The translations under genes and the position numbers were made by a program. Source: Lachnospiraceae bacterium (GTDB lineage: Bacteria > Bacillota > Clostridia > Lachnospirales > Lachnospiraceae). Taken from it: a DNA stretch of 64,000 nucleotides. Under the pieces are notes generated by a model, which saw only the letters and a list, made by a program, of their open reading frames with translations, was not told the origin of the DNA and did no database searches. Location of the stretch: positions 1 through 64,000 of the forward strand of contig JALERW010000085.1 of assembly GCA_022763925.1 (NCBI GenBank), read 5' to 3'. This document shows positions 16,616 through 23,896 of this stretch, piece after piece. Each line of letters opens with the position of its first letter. Within the stretch, counting starts at the first letter, position 1.

Positions 16616-16631
16616 TTGTTTGTTGTTTTTT

Positions 16632-16659
16632 ATTATACACTCTATTTTTCATTTGTCAA
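16632..16659 (-). promoter_or_regulatory. Near-consensus sigma-A promoter with no downstream protein gene
   Basis: TTGACA (16654-16659) and TATAAT (16632-16637) are exact consensus hexamers on the minus strand with a 16-base spacer. It is one of the best promoters in the window, yet the first minus-strand gene start is 280 bases away. Confidence 0.75.
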
Positions 16660-16831
16660 ACTTATTTTTCAATTTTTTTCATTTTTTCGTTCATATTTTA
16701 TTCATTTAATTTTTAAAAAACATTCACTTCCTCAACACGGTTTCTTCATTTCTGATCCATATAATAAAGACATACAAAAGAACAAGACATTTTCAGGTGC
16801 TATACTTTTTGAATAAACTTTTTCATAATAA

Positions 16832-16857
16832 ATGCCAGGTGAAGTTTCACCTGGCAT
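16832..16857 (+). promoter_or_regulatory. Perfect 26-base hairpin in the symporter leader
   Basis: ATGCCAGGTGAA and TTCACCTGGCAT are perfect 12-base arms around GT. It lies about 20 bases after a candidate extended -10 promoter (TGC-TATACT, 16798-16806) and is not followed by a T-run on the plus strand, so it is not a standard terminator. It may be a DNA operator or a structured leader element. Confidence 0.5.
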
Positions 16858-16908
16858 CCTCCCTTTCTTCTGGCTTATTACAACTTTTCATATATGCACT
16901 TCTTTTTG

Positions 16909-16940
16909 GCCTCCCGGATTCATATACTGGATCGGGAGGC
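16909..16940 (+). promoter_or_regulatory. Hairpin that sequesters the ribosome binding site of the alanine/glycine symporter
   Basis: GCCTCCCG (16909-16916) pairs perfectly with CGGGAGGC (16933-16940), and the second arm is the Shine-Dalgarno sequence of the gene whose ATG is at 16948. When folded, the site would be blocked. The GATTTTT after it also resembles a weak terminator tail. No known riboswitch aptamer, including glycine, was recognised upstream. Confidence 0.55.
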
Positions 16941-16947
16941 GATTTTT

Positions 16948-18339
16948 ATGGAAAAACTGCTGAATACGGCAGACTCTGTAAATGCATGTCTGAACCGGTT
17001 CGTCTGGGGACCCGTCATGCTGTTTTTCTTTCTTTTTATCGGCCTGCTTTTCTCTTTCGGAACAGGCTTTTTTCAAATCCGCAAATTCCGCCTTTGGATG
17101 AAATGCACCTTCTTCTCTCTGTTCAGGCAGCACAGCAGCGTCCGTTCCGGCTCCGGTGACGGCATATCCCAGTTCCAGTCTGTCTGCACAGCTCTCGCTG
17201 CCACCCTTGGCATAGGAAATATCGCCGGAGTAGCTACGGCCCTTGTTCTTGGCGGCCCAGGTGCTGTGTTCTGGATGTGGGTATCCGCATTTCTTGGAAT
17301 GATGACTGCCTACGCGGAAAACGTGCTTGGAATCCGCTACCGCTGCAGGAATTCAGCCAATGAATGGACAGGAGGCCCCATGGTATATCTGGAAAAAGGA
17401 CTGCACTGCCGTCCCCTGGCCGTTCTCTTCTGCCTGTTCTGTATCCTTGCATCTCTTGGCATGGGAAACATGGCCCAGGCAAATTCCATTGCATCAGGAC
17501 TTCAGGATGCCTTCGGAATCTCCCCGTGGATGACCGGCTGCTTTTTTGTTATTCTCATCAGCCTCGTTATTCTGGGCGGAATTCAGCGGATCTCACGGGT
17601 GGCAGAGTTCTTCGTCCCGGCTGCGGCTCTTGCCTATATTTTATGCGGAATCCTTGTCATCCTGAAAAACCATGCAGCACTTTTGCAGGCCCTGGCCCTC
17701 ATCTTCCGGGAAGCATTTGCACCGTCCAGTGCCGCAGCAGGCGCCCTGGGCTACGGTATGAAAACCGCACTCAGACGAGGCATATCCAGAGGTGTTTTTT
17801 CCAATGAAGCCGGTCTTGGATCCTCCGTCATCGTACACTGTGCTGCGGACACAGACGATCCGGTCCTTCAGGGAATGTGGAGTATCTTTGAAATATTTGC
17901 AGATACCATGATCATGTGCACCGTCACGGCACTGGCCATCCTCACCTCCAAAGTCTACGACAAAGGCATCTGCCTGCAGCAGCTGGCTGCCGGTCAGGAG
18001 CCGGTAAGCGGCACTGCGCTTACCGGCCGTGCGTTCGCTTCTGTACTCCCACACGGCAGTCAGTTTGTCGCGCTTTCCGTTATTCTGTTTGCCTTTTCCA
18101 CCATTCTGGGCTGGTCCTATTTCGGGGAACGCTGTGCCTCCTGGCTGTTCGGCCCCAGAGCAGTACTGCCCTACAAGCTTCTGTTCCTTGCCTGTATTTT
18201 TCCGGGCTGTATCATTCCCTTAAATCTTGTATGGGAAATTTCCGACACCTTCAACGGACTGATGGCTTTACCCAATCTGATCGGTCTTCTGTTTCTGTCT
18301 CCTGAGGTTTTCTCTGTCACCAGGAAATACTTTATGTGA
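16948..18339 (+). CDS. Sodium:alanine/glycine symporter (AgcS family)
   Basis: 463 aa with about eleven membrane segments. Family signatures are the GIGNIAGVATAL segment near 90-100, the GGPMVYLEKGL block and the FSNEAGLGSS motif near 290, all part of the Na+ and amino-acid binding core of AgcS/DagA proteins. It imports alanine or glycine with Na+. ATG at 16948 follows GGGAGGCGATTTTT, with the site buried in a hairpin. The nearby alanine T-box and AlaA gene hint at local concern with alanine supply. Confidence 0.9.
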   Translation: MEKLLNTADSVNACLNRFVWGPVMLFFFLFIGLLFSFGTGFFQIRKFRLWMKCTFFSLFRQHSSVRSGSGDGISQFQSVCTALAATLGIGNIAGVATALVLGGPGAVFWMWVSAFLGMMTAYAENVLGIRYRCRNSANEWTGGPMVYLEKGLHCRPLAVLFCLFCILASLGMGNMAQANSIASGLQDAFGISPWMTGCFFVILISLVILGGIQRISRVAEFFVPAAALAYILCGILVILKNHAALLQALALIFREAFAPSSAAAGALGYGMKTALRRGISRGVFSNEAGLGSSVIVHCAADTDDPVLQGMWSIFEIFADTMIMCTVTALAILTSKVYDKGICLQQLAAGQEPVSGTALTGRAFASVLPHGSQFVALSVILFAFSTILGWSYFGERCASWLFGPRAVLPYKLLFLACIFPGCIIPLNLVWEISDTFNGLMALPNLIGLLFLSPEVFSVTRKYFM

Positions 18340-18369
18340 CGGTTTCCCCTGAAAAAGCTCTGTACCGGC

Positions 18370-19623
18370 TTATTTTGTCCTTCTGTTAATATACTCGGTC
18401 TTCACCTTGGAATACATGATTTTCTGATCGTGATACAGTCCGTAATAGCCTGATGCCATATAGCTTATCGATACAGCCACCGCATAGTACAGCATTCCTT
18501 CAAAGCCGAACATTTCAAAGCTGATAAACAGGGTGGAGATCGGACAGTTAGTCACACCGCAGAATACGGACGCCATGCCGCAGGCGGCGCAAAGCGCCAT
18601 GGGCATTCCGGTAAGCTGGCCGAACAGGGCCCCAAAGGTTGCTCCGACAAAAAAGGAAGGAACGATTTCCCCTCCCTTAAAGCCACAGCCCAGGGTGATC
18701 GCTGTCAGAATCATTTTCAGGAAAAAGGCTTCCGGCTGCACGTCCCCTTCCATTGCACGTTCGATCACCGGAATACCCGCCCCCATATAATCCCGGGTTC
18801 CCAGCACCAGCGTGACTGCCAGAATCACAGCTCCTCCTGCCGCAGCCCTAAGATATGGATTGGAAAACAGCTTCTGTGCCAGACTTCCCGCCTCATGAAG
18901 CATCAGGCAGAACAGAATGCTGATCACTGCACATAAAACCGCAAGCAGAAGAATCCATGCCAGATTTCCTGCAGAAAATTCCGGCACATTCATAACCGGA
19001 AACGCTTCTCCGTGCATCCCGAAGGCCAGAGCAATCCGACTGGCCACAATGGAGGCAAACACGCAGGGCACCAGAGCCGCATAATGCATGATTCCGACGC
19101 TCACGACCTCCATCGGAAAAATCGCGGCTGCCAAAGGCGTTCCAAACAGGGCGGAAAACGCGGCGCTCATGCCGCACATCACAACAACCCTCTTATCACG
19201 GTCATCAAAGCGAAACCATTTCCCCAGCTGATTGCCGATACTTCCTCCCAGCTGAAGAGCAGCTCCCTCTCTCCCTGCGGAGCCTCCTACAAAATGGGTA
19301 ACCACAGTGGCTACAAAAATCAGTGGAGCCATATAAATGGGAATTTCCTCCTCCGCATGAATAGCAGCCAGGACCAGATTCGTTCCTCTCGGTTTCTCCA
19401 CGCGAAACAGATGATACAGCCCTATGATCAGCACACCTCCCAGCGGCAGGAGAAAAATCACCCAGTCATGATCTCCCCGATACTGCGTTGCCGCTGTCAT
19501 ACAGGTCCCAAAGACAACTCCTACCAGCCCTACAATTGTGCCGGTAATTCCGGCAAATACAATCCATTTTACCATTCCCAGAAGATTTTCCAGAAATTCC
19601 TTCCCATCTTCTTTTGTAAGCAT
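18370..19623 (-). CDS. CLC-family anion channel/antiporter, CLC-F (fluoride/H+) type
   Basis: 417 aa with the duplicated CLC helices. The anion-site motif GREG lies at 117-120. The usual GSGIP of chloride CLCs is replaced by GTNLV at 80-84, close to the GNNLI known for fluoride-selective CLC-F proteins. The later GGEIVPSFFVGATFG block also resembles that branch. It would expel fluoride in exchange for protons. No C-terminal CBS domains are present. No fluoride riboswitch is visible upstream. It is convergent with the symporter gene, 30 bases apart. Confidence 0.75.
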   Translation of the reverse strand: MLTKEDGKEFLENLLGMVKWIVFAGITGTIVGLVGVVFGTCMTAATQYRGDHDWVIFLLPLGGVLIIGLYHLFRVEKPRGTNLVLAAIHAEEEIPIYMAPLIFVATVVTHFVGGSAGREGAALQLGGSIGNQLGKWFRFDDRDKRVVVMCGMSAAFSALFGTPLAAAIFPMEVVSVGIMHYAALVPCVFASIVASRIALAFGMHGEAFPVMNVPEFSAGNLAWILLLAVLCAVISILFCLMLHEAGSLAQKLFSNPYLRAAAGGAVILAVTLVLGTRDYMGAGIPVIERAMEGDVQPEAFFLKMILTAITLGCGFKGGEIVPSFFVGATFGALFGQLTGMPMALCAACGMASVFCGVTNCPISTLFISFEMFGFEGMLYYAVAVSISYMASGYYGLYHDQKIMYSKVKTEYINRRTK

Positions 19624-19699
19624 CGTTCTTCCCCTCTCCGTCCGGTCCTGCCGGCACTTTCCTAATCATTCTTAAGTCAGAAGCATCGTTCCAGGATTC

Positions 19700-19728
19700 A
19701 GAATAGCACACCCACGCTTTTCTGTCAA
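19700..19728 (-). promoter_or_regulatory. Sigma-A promoter of the CLC gene
   Basis: On the minus strand TTGACA (19723-19728) and TATTCT (19700-19705) are separated by 17 bases, about 75 bases before the start codon at 19623. The leader between them shows no recognised aptamer. Confidence 0.7.
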
Positions 19729-19838
19729 AACTTCCGTTCTTTTTCCTTCTGTTTTTTGAATATGCCGATTCTTTTTCTGTTTTCTGTTTCTATTTCCGAT
19801 ATTTTTGCAAATTTTAGGATAACCGTATTTTTTTATCC

Positions 19839-19867
19839 TTGATTTTTCTGTCTTGGGGTGCTAACAT
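19839..19867 (+). promoter_or_regulatory. Candidate promoter of the T-box/alaA transcript
   Basis: TTGATT (19839-19844) and TAACAT (19862-19867) with a 17-base spacer lie just upstream of the T-box stem I. The -10 matches consensus at four of six bases. Confidence 0.45.
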
Positions 19868-19884
19868 AAAACAAACAGAACACA

Positions 19885-20178
19885 GAACAGGCTTTGATGA
19901 GAAGGAGTACGTGTGCGCGAAAGCCACAGAGAGGGAACGGCCGGTGAAAGTTCCCGCGCAGCGGATACGGAAGCAGTCTCGGAGCCCTGGCCCCAACGGA
20001 ACATGGGAAAGCCCGTCGCAGGCTTTCGGTATCTCAGTAGGCCCCAGCGGTACTTCCCGCCGTTATCCGGGAATCGGTATGACTGTACCGGCTAAGAGCA
20101 GAGATCTTCTCTGAATTCAGGTGGTAACACGGATGTATATTCGCCCTGAGCAGCATAAGCTGTTCAGGGCTCTTTTTA
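19885..20178 (+). ncRNA. T-box riboswitch, alanine specifier (GCA)
   Basis: The leader has the T-box parts in order: stem I base with GATGAGA and GGAGTA (19896-19909), AGAGAG and GGTGAAA in the upper stem, a GAA followed by GCA in the specifier loop (GCA at 19973-19975), the T-box core GGTGGTAACACGG at 20120-20132, and a terminator GCCCTGA...TCAGGGC-TCTTTTT at 20143-20177 that competes with it. UGGU in the bulge would pair with ACCA of an uncharged tRNA with discriminator A, which fits tRNA-Ala. Uncharged tRNA-Ala should open the downstream transaminase gene. The specifier was read by eye; ACG (Thr) four codon positions earlier is the less likely alternative. Confidence 0.85.
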
Positions 20179-20228
20179 TCCCCTCTTTCAAAACAGTCAG
20201 AATCTATTGAAAAAAGGAGAAATGATTT

Positions 20229-21443
20229 ATGAGAACCTTTAAAAAATCCACAAAACTTGACCATGTATGCTATGATATCCGCGGGCCGGTCATGGACGAG
20301 GCAAACCGTCTGAGCGCACAGGGCTGTGAAATCCTGAAGCTGAACATCGGAAATCCTGCGCCCTTTGCCCTTAATGCCCCGGAATATATTGAGGCCTGTA
20401 TGAAAACCTCTCTGGAGGCCTCTGAGGGCTATTCGGATTCCAAGGGTATTCTTTCCGCAAGAGAGGCCATTGCAGCATACTGTGCCCAAAAGCAGATTCA
20501 GGGCGTGACCCCTGACGATATTTACACCGGAAACGGAGTCAGCGAGCTTATTTCCATCGCCATGCAGGGGCTTCTCGACAATGGAGATGAAATCCTTGTT
20601 CCCGCTCCGGATTATCCTCTGTGGACAGCTTCCGTTGTTCTCTCCGGCGGCGTCCCTGTTCATTACATCTGCGATGAAGCCTCAGACTGGTATCCGGATA
20701 TCGAAGACATGCGGCGCAAAATCACTCCGAAAACAAAGGGAATCGTCATCATCAATCCCAACAACCCTACCGGTGCCCTGTATCCCGATGAGATCCTCCG
20801 CAAAATCGCAGACCTGGCCCGGGAGCATGATCTGATCCTCTTTGCAGATGAGATCTATGACCGTCTGGTTATGGACGGGAAAACACATACCTCCATTGCA
20901 GCCCTGGCTCCCGATGTATTCACCATTACCATGAACGGCCTGTCCAAATCTCACCGTGTTGCAGGCTTCCGTATCGGCTGGATGTGCCTGAGCGGTCCGA
21001 AGGACCATGTAAAGGACTATATTGAAGGCCTGAATCTTCTCTCCTCCATGCGGCTGTGTTCCAATGTTCCTGCCCAGCAGATCGTTGCGCCCGCCCTTGC
21101 ATCTTATCCGGAAAAGGATCCGGTGCTGCTCCCGGGCGGCAGGATCTATGAGCAGCGCGAGCTGATCACGCGGATGCTGAATGATATCCCCGGCGTCAGC
21201 GTTGTAAAGCCTCAGGCAGCCTTCTACGCCTTTCCGAAGCTGGATATCGGGCGATTCCATATTCATAACGACGAACAGTTTGTACTGGATTTTCTCCGGG
21301 AAAAGCACGTGCTTCTTGTCCATGGCGGCGGATTCAACTGGCCAGCTCCGGATCATTTCCGCGTTGTTTACCTGCCGGAAGCGGCGGTCCTTACCTCTGC
21401 CCTTCACAAGCTGGGCGAATTTCTGGACGGATATCATCAATAA
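20229..21443 (+). CDS. alaA: Alanine-synthesising aminotransferase, AlaA type
   Basis: 404 aa, very close along its length to E. coli AlaA (YfbQ): LDHVCYDIRGPV start, LKLNIGNPAPF, PAPDYPLWTA, IVIINPNNPTGA, the PLP lysine in NGLSKSHRVAGFR, and LCSNVPAQ. It transfers an amino group from glutamate to pyruvate to make alanine. It is expressed behind the alanine T-box described above, which supports the assignment independently. A bidirectional terminator follows. Confidence 0.92.
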   Translation: MRTFKKSTKLDHVCYDIRGPVMDEANRLSAQGCEILKLNIGNPAPFALNAPEYIEACMKTSLEASEGYSDSKGILSAREAIAAYCAQKQIQGVTPDDIYTGNGVSELISIAMQGLLDNGDEILVPAPDYPLWTASVVLSGGVPVHYICDEASDWYPDIEDMRRKITPKTKGIVIINPNNPTGALYPDEILRKIADLAREHDLILFADEIYDRLVMDGKTHTSIAALAPDVFTITMNGLSKSHRVAGFRIGWMCLSGPKDHVKDYIEGLNLLSSMRLCSNVPAQQIVAPALASYPEKDPVLLPGGRIYEQRELITRMLNDIPGVSVVKPQAAFYAFPKLDIGRFHIHNDEQFVLDFLREKHVLLVHGGGFNWPAPDHFRVVYLPEAAVLTSALHKLGEFLDGYHQ

Positions 21444-21460
21444 GCTTTTCACGCTCCGGC

Positions 21461-21516
21461 AAAAAGCCCCGTCGGGTTCCGGTCATGATTCCGGAAACCC
21501 GACGGGGCTTTTTTAT
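21461..21516. terminator. Bidirectional terminator between alaA and glnN
   Basis: A long stem, AAGCCCCGTCGGGTT with AACCCGACGGGGCTT, has five A before it and six T after it, so it can end both the plus-strand alaA and the minus-strand glutamine synthetase transcripts. Confidence 0.9.
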
Positions 21517-21537
21517 ATTATTCCTTTGCCAAAAATC

Positions 21538-23649
21538 CTATACTTCAAAAATCAGATCGCCGTAGGACGGAAGCGGCCATACGGACTTATCTACGATCGT
21601 CTCCAGCTTGTCGGCAGGAGTTCTCAATGCCTCCATGGCAGTCTTCACCTCATCCTTATAGAAGAATGCCTGCTTCTTCGGATCCTCGATGGATGCGGCT
21701 TCCTCATGAATCTTCATCAGATTCTCCCTTGCTGCTTTCATCTCTGCCAGAAGTCCGGAGATCTCTTCCAGAAGCTCCTTCTGCGCGGTAGGCTCTACAC
21801 CGGCTTCCTTACAGGACACAACCGCCTCTGCCAGCGTCTTGGTATAACCTGCCACTGCCGGGATCAGCTGTTTTCCGGAAATATTGATCATTGCCAGTGC
21901 CTCAATATTGATGGATTTGGAATAGGTCTCATACAGAACCTCTTCTCTGGATTCCAGCTCTGCCTTTGTAAAGATACCGAATTTCTCAAACAGCTTTACT
22001 GCCTTCTCCGTAGTCAGCGTCTCCGTTGCCTCTACCATGGACTTGATATTCGGAAGCCCTCTGCGCTCAGCTTCCTCTACCCACTCCTCAGAGTAACCGT
22101 TTCCGTTGAAGATAATTCTCTGATGCTCGGTCATATATTTCTTGATCAGATCATGTACTGCCATATCGAAATCTTCCGCCTGTTCCAGTACATCTGCAGC
22201 CTCACAGAATGCCTCTGCCACAATGGCATTTAAGGTTGTATTCGGGCTTGCGATGGAATCTGCAGAGCCAACCATACGGAATTCAAATTTATTTCCGGTA
22301 AATGCAAACGGTGAAGTACGGTTACGGTCTGTCGCATCCTTTGACAGATTCGGAAGTGTCTTGACACCGGTCTCCAGTTTTCCTCCCTCCAGGCAGTTCT
22401 TTGCCTCTCCGGTTTCCACCAGCTGCTTCACCACATCCTCCAGCTGTTCACCCAGGAACATGGAGATGATAGCCGGCGGCGCCTCGTTTGCGCCCAGACG
22501 ATGGTCATTTCCAACATCAGAAGCAGACTGACGCAAAAGATCCGCATGAGTATCCACTGCCTTCATGATGCAGGCCAGTACCAGAAGGAACTGTACATTT
22601 TCATTTGGGGTCTTGCCCGGATCCAGAAGGTTCACTCCGTTATCAGTTCCGATGGACCAGTTGTTGTGCTTACCGGAGCCGTTCACGCCTGCAAAGGGCT
22701 TCTCGTGCAGCAGGCAGGCCAGTCCGTGTCTGGTAGCCACCTTCTTCATTGTTTCCATAACAAGCTGGTTATGGTCAACTGCGATATTTGCGGTATTATA
22801 AATCGGAGCCAGCTCATGCTGTGCAGGAGCAACCTCATTGTGCTGTGTTTTTGCAGAAATGCCCAGCTTCCAGAGCTCCTCGTTCAGATCCTTCATGTAA
22901 GCGCCCACGCGCTCCTTGATGGTTCCGAAATAATGATCCTCCATCTCCTGCCCCTTGGCAGCAGGAGCACCGAACAGGGTACGGCCGGTGTAGATCAGGT
23001 CTTTTCTCTTTAAATATTTCTCACGGTCTACCAGGAAGTATTCCTGCTCCGGTCCTACCGATGCAGTAACCTTGGTTGCCTCCGTATTTCCAAACAGACG
23101 CACGATACGAATTGCCTGCTCGCTTAATGCCTCCATGGAACGAAGAAGAGGGGTTTTCTTATCCAGTGCTTCTCCTTTATAGGAACAGAATGCAGTAGGA
23201 ATACAGAGGATGACACCGGTCGCATCCTTTTTCAGAAATGCCGGGGAAGTGCAGTCCCAGGCTGTATAGCCTCTTGCCTCGAAGGTGGCACGAAGTCCGC
23301 CCGAAGGGAAGGAGGATGCATCCGGCTCACCCTTAATCAGCTCCTTGCCGGAGAATTCCATCATCATCTTGCCCATCTTATCCGGATTTGTAATAAATGC
23401 ATCATGCTTTTCTGCCGTAATGCCGGTCAGCGGCTGGAACCAGTGGGTATAATGGGTCGCTCCGTTCTCTACCGCCCAGTCCTTCATTGCCTTTGCAACC
23501 ACATCTGCGGTTTCCAGAGACATCTCTCCGCCGTGCTCCATGATCTCTTTCACTTCGGCAAATACCTTTTTCGGCAGACGCTCTTTCATTTTTCCGAGAG
23601 TAAATACCTGTTCGCCGAAAATTTTCTCAACGTTCATTACTTCGCTCAT
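21538..23649 (-). CDS. glnN: Glutamine synthetase type III (first copy)
   Basis: 703 aa, the length of GSIII enzymes. Family motifs are the [22 protein letters not shown] segment, the QEYFLVD ammonia/ATP site, NEVAPAQHELAP, the [14 protein letters not shown] glutamate/ATP block and [20 protein letters not shown]. It makes glutamine from glutamate, ammonia and ATP as a dodecamer. ATG at 23649 is chosen behind AAAGG; the frame extends another 57 codons upstream through a terminator, which must be leader. The second copy lies immediately upstream at 23897. It has a leader attenuator not seen before the other copy. Confidence 0.92.
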   Translation of the reverse strand: MSEVMNVEKIFGEQVFTLGKMKERLPKKVFAEVKEIMEHGGEMSLETADVVAKAMKDWAVENGATHYTHWFQPLTGITAEKHDAFITNPDKMGKMMMEFSGKELIKGEPDASSFPSGGLRATFEARGYTAWDCTSPAFLKKDATGVILCIPTAFCSYKGEALDKKTPLLRSMEALSEQAIRIVRLFGNTEATKVTASVGPEQEYFLVDREKYLKRKDLIYTGRTLFGAPAAKGQEMEDHYFGTIKERVGAYMKDLNEELWKLGISAKTQHNEVAPAQHELAPIYNTANIAVDHNQLVMETMKKVATRHGLACLLHEKPFAGVNGSGKHNNWSIGTDNGVNLLDPGKTPNENVQFLLVLACIMKAVDTHADLLRQSASDVGNDHRLGANEAPPAIISMFLGEQLEDVVKQLVETGEAKNCLEGGKLETGVKTLPNLSKDATDRNRTSPFAFTGNKFEFRMVGSADSIASPNTTLNAIVAEAFCEAADVLEQAEDFDMAVHDLIKKYMTEHQRIIFNGNGYSEEWVEEAERRGLPNIKSMVEATETLTTEKAVKLFEKFGIFTKAELESREEVLYETYSKSINIEALAMINISGKQLIPAVAGYTKTLAEAVVSCKEAGVEPTAQKELLEEISGLLAEMKAARENLMKIHEEAASIEDPKKQAFFYKDEVKTAMEALRTPADKLETIVDKSVWPLPSYGDLIFEV

Positions 23650-23698
23650 ACTTTCCATCCTTTCTGCATTCCTTTTTTGAATATGCATTCCTGCAACA

Positions 23699-23736
23699 TC
23701 AAAAAGGGCGTTCCATCTCTCAAATGGAACGCCCTC
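23699..23736 (-). terminator. Attenuator terminator in the leader of the first glnN
   Basis: On the minus strand GGGCGTTCCAT pairs perfectly with ATGGAACGCCC around TTGAGAG and is followed by TTTTTG. It lies between the promoter at 23788-23816 and the ATG at 23649, so it must be bypassed for expression. Confidence 0.8.
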
Positions 23737-23760
23737 GTTCAGCTTCATATTCACTTCTTT

Positions 23761-23779
23761 TTGGAAAACTCGTTTCCAA
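23761..23779 (-). promoter_or_regulatory. Leader hairpin or operator at the start of the glnN transcript
   Basis: TTGGAAA and TTTCCAA are perfect 7-base arms around a 5-base loop (CGAGT on the minus strand). It begins at about the first transcribed base. It may be the recognition hairpin for an antiterminator acting on the terminator at 23699-23736, or a DNA operator overlapping the start site. Confidence 0.5.
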
Positions 23780-23787
23780 CTGTACTT

Positions 23788-23816
23788 AACATACTCTAAA
23801 TTCTCCAAAATTGCAA
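23788..23816 (-). promoter_or_regulatory. Promoter of the first glnN
   Basis: On the minus strand TTGCAA (23811-23816) and TATGTT (23788-23793) are 17 bases apart. The leader would be about 130 nt and holds both hairpins listed. Confidence 0.5.
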
Positions 23817-23896
23817 GCACAATTTTGTATTTTCCTCATTTTTTTATATTTTTAACAGAAATCCGGATGATTCCTACTCCATAATGAGTAATAATA

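Larger units (their letters stand above)
16480..16625 (-). ncRNA. Predicted small regulatory RNA with a C-rich hairpin loop
   Basis: A near-perfect promoter at 16632-16659 would begin a minus-strand transcript near 16625. No ATG with a ribosome site follows. It contains a 5' hairpin with a T-run at 16582-16615, a small stem presenting UCCCC (CUAA/UUAG, 16529-16541), and a GC-rich terminal hairpin CCGGGGG/CCCCCGG at 16485-16506 followed by TTTTCT. That is about 145 nt. C-rich loops are known seeds in Firmicute small RNAs that pair with Shine-Dalgarno sequences. It could instead be a long upstream leader of hsp20, although hsp20 has its own promoter. No known RNA family was recognised. Confidence 0.5.

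Noticed and set aside
16806..16947. Glycine riboswitch before the alanine/glycine symporter
   Set aside because: The conserved glycine aptamer core was not found; the leader is too short for a tandem aptamer and consists mainly of two simple hairpins.
23699..23779. Strict ANTAR target RNA before glnN
   Set aside because: The visible loops are 5 and 7 bases rather than hexanucleotides with the conserved A and G, so only a general attenuator is claimed.
23650..23820. 57-codon N-terminal extension of the first glnN
   Set aside because: It would be translated through the leader terminator and the promoter; the paralogue lacks it and a ribosome site exists at the shorter start.
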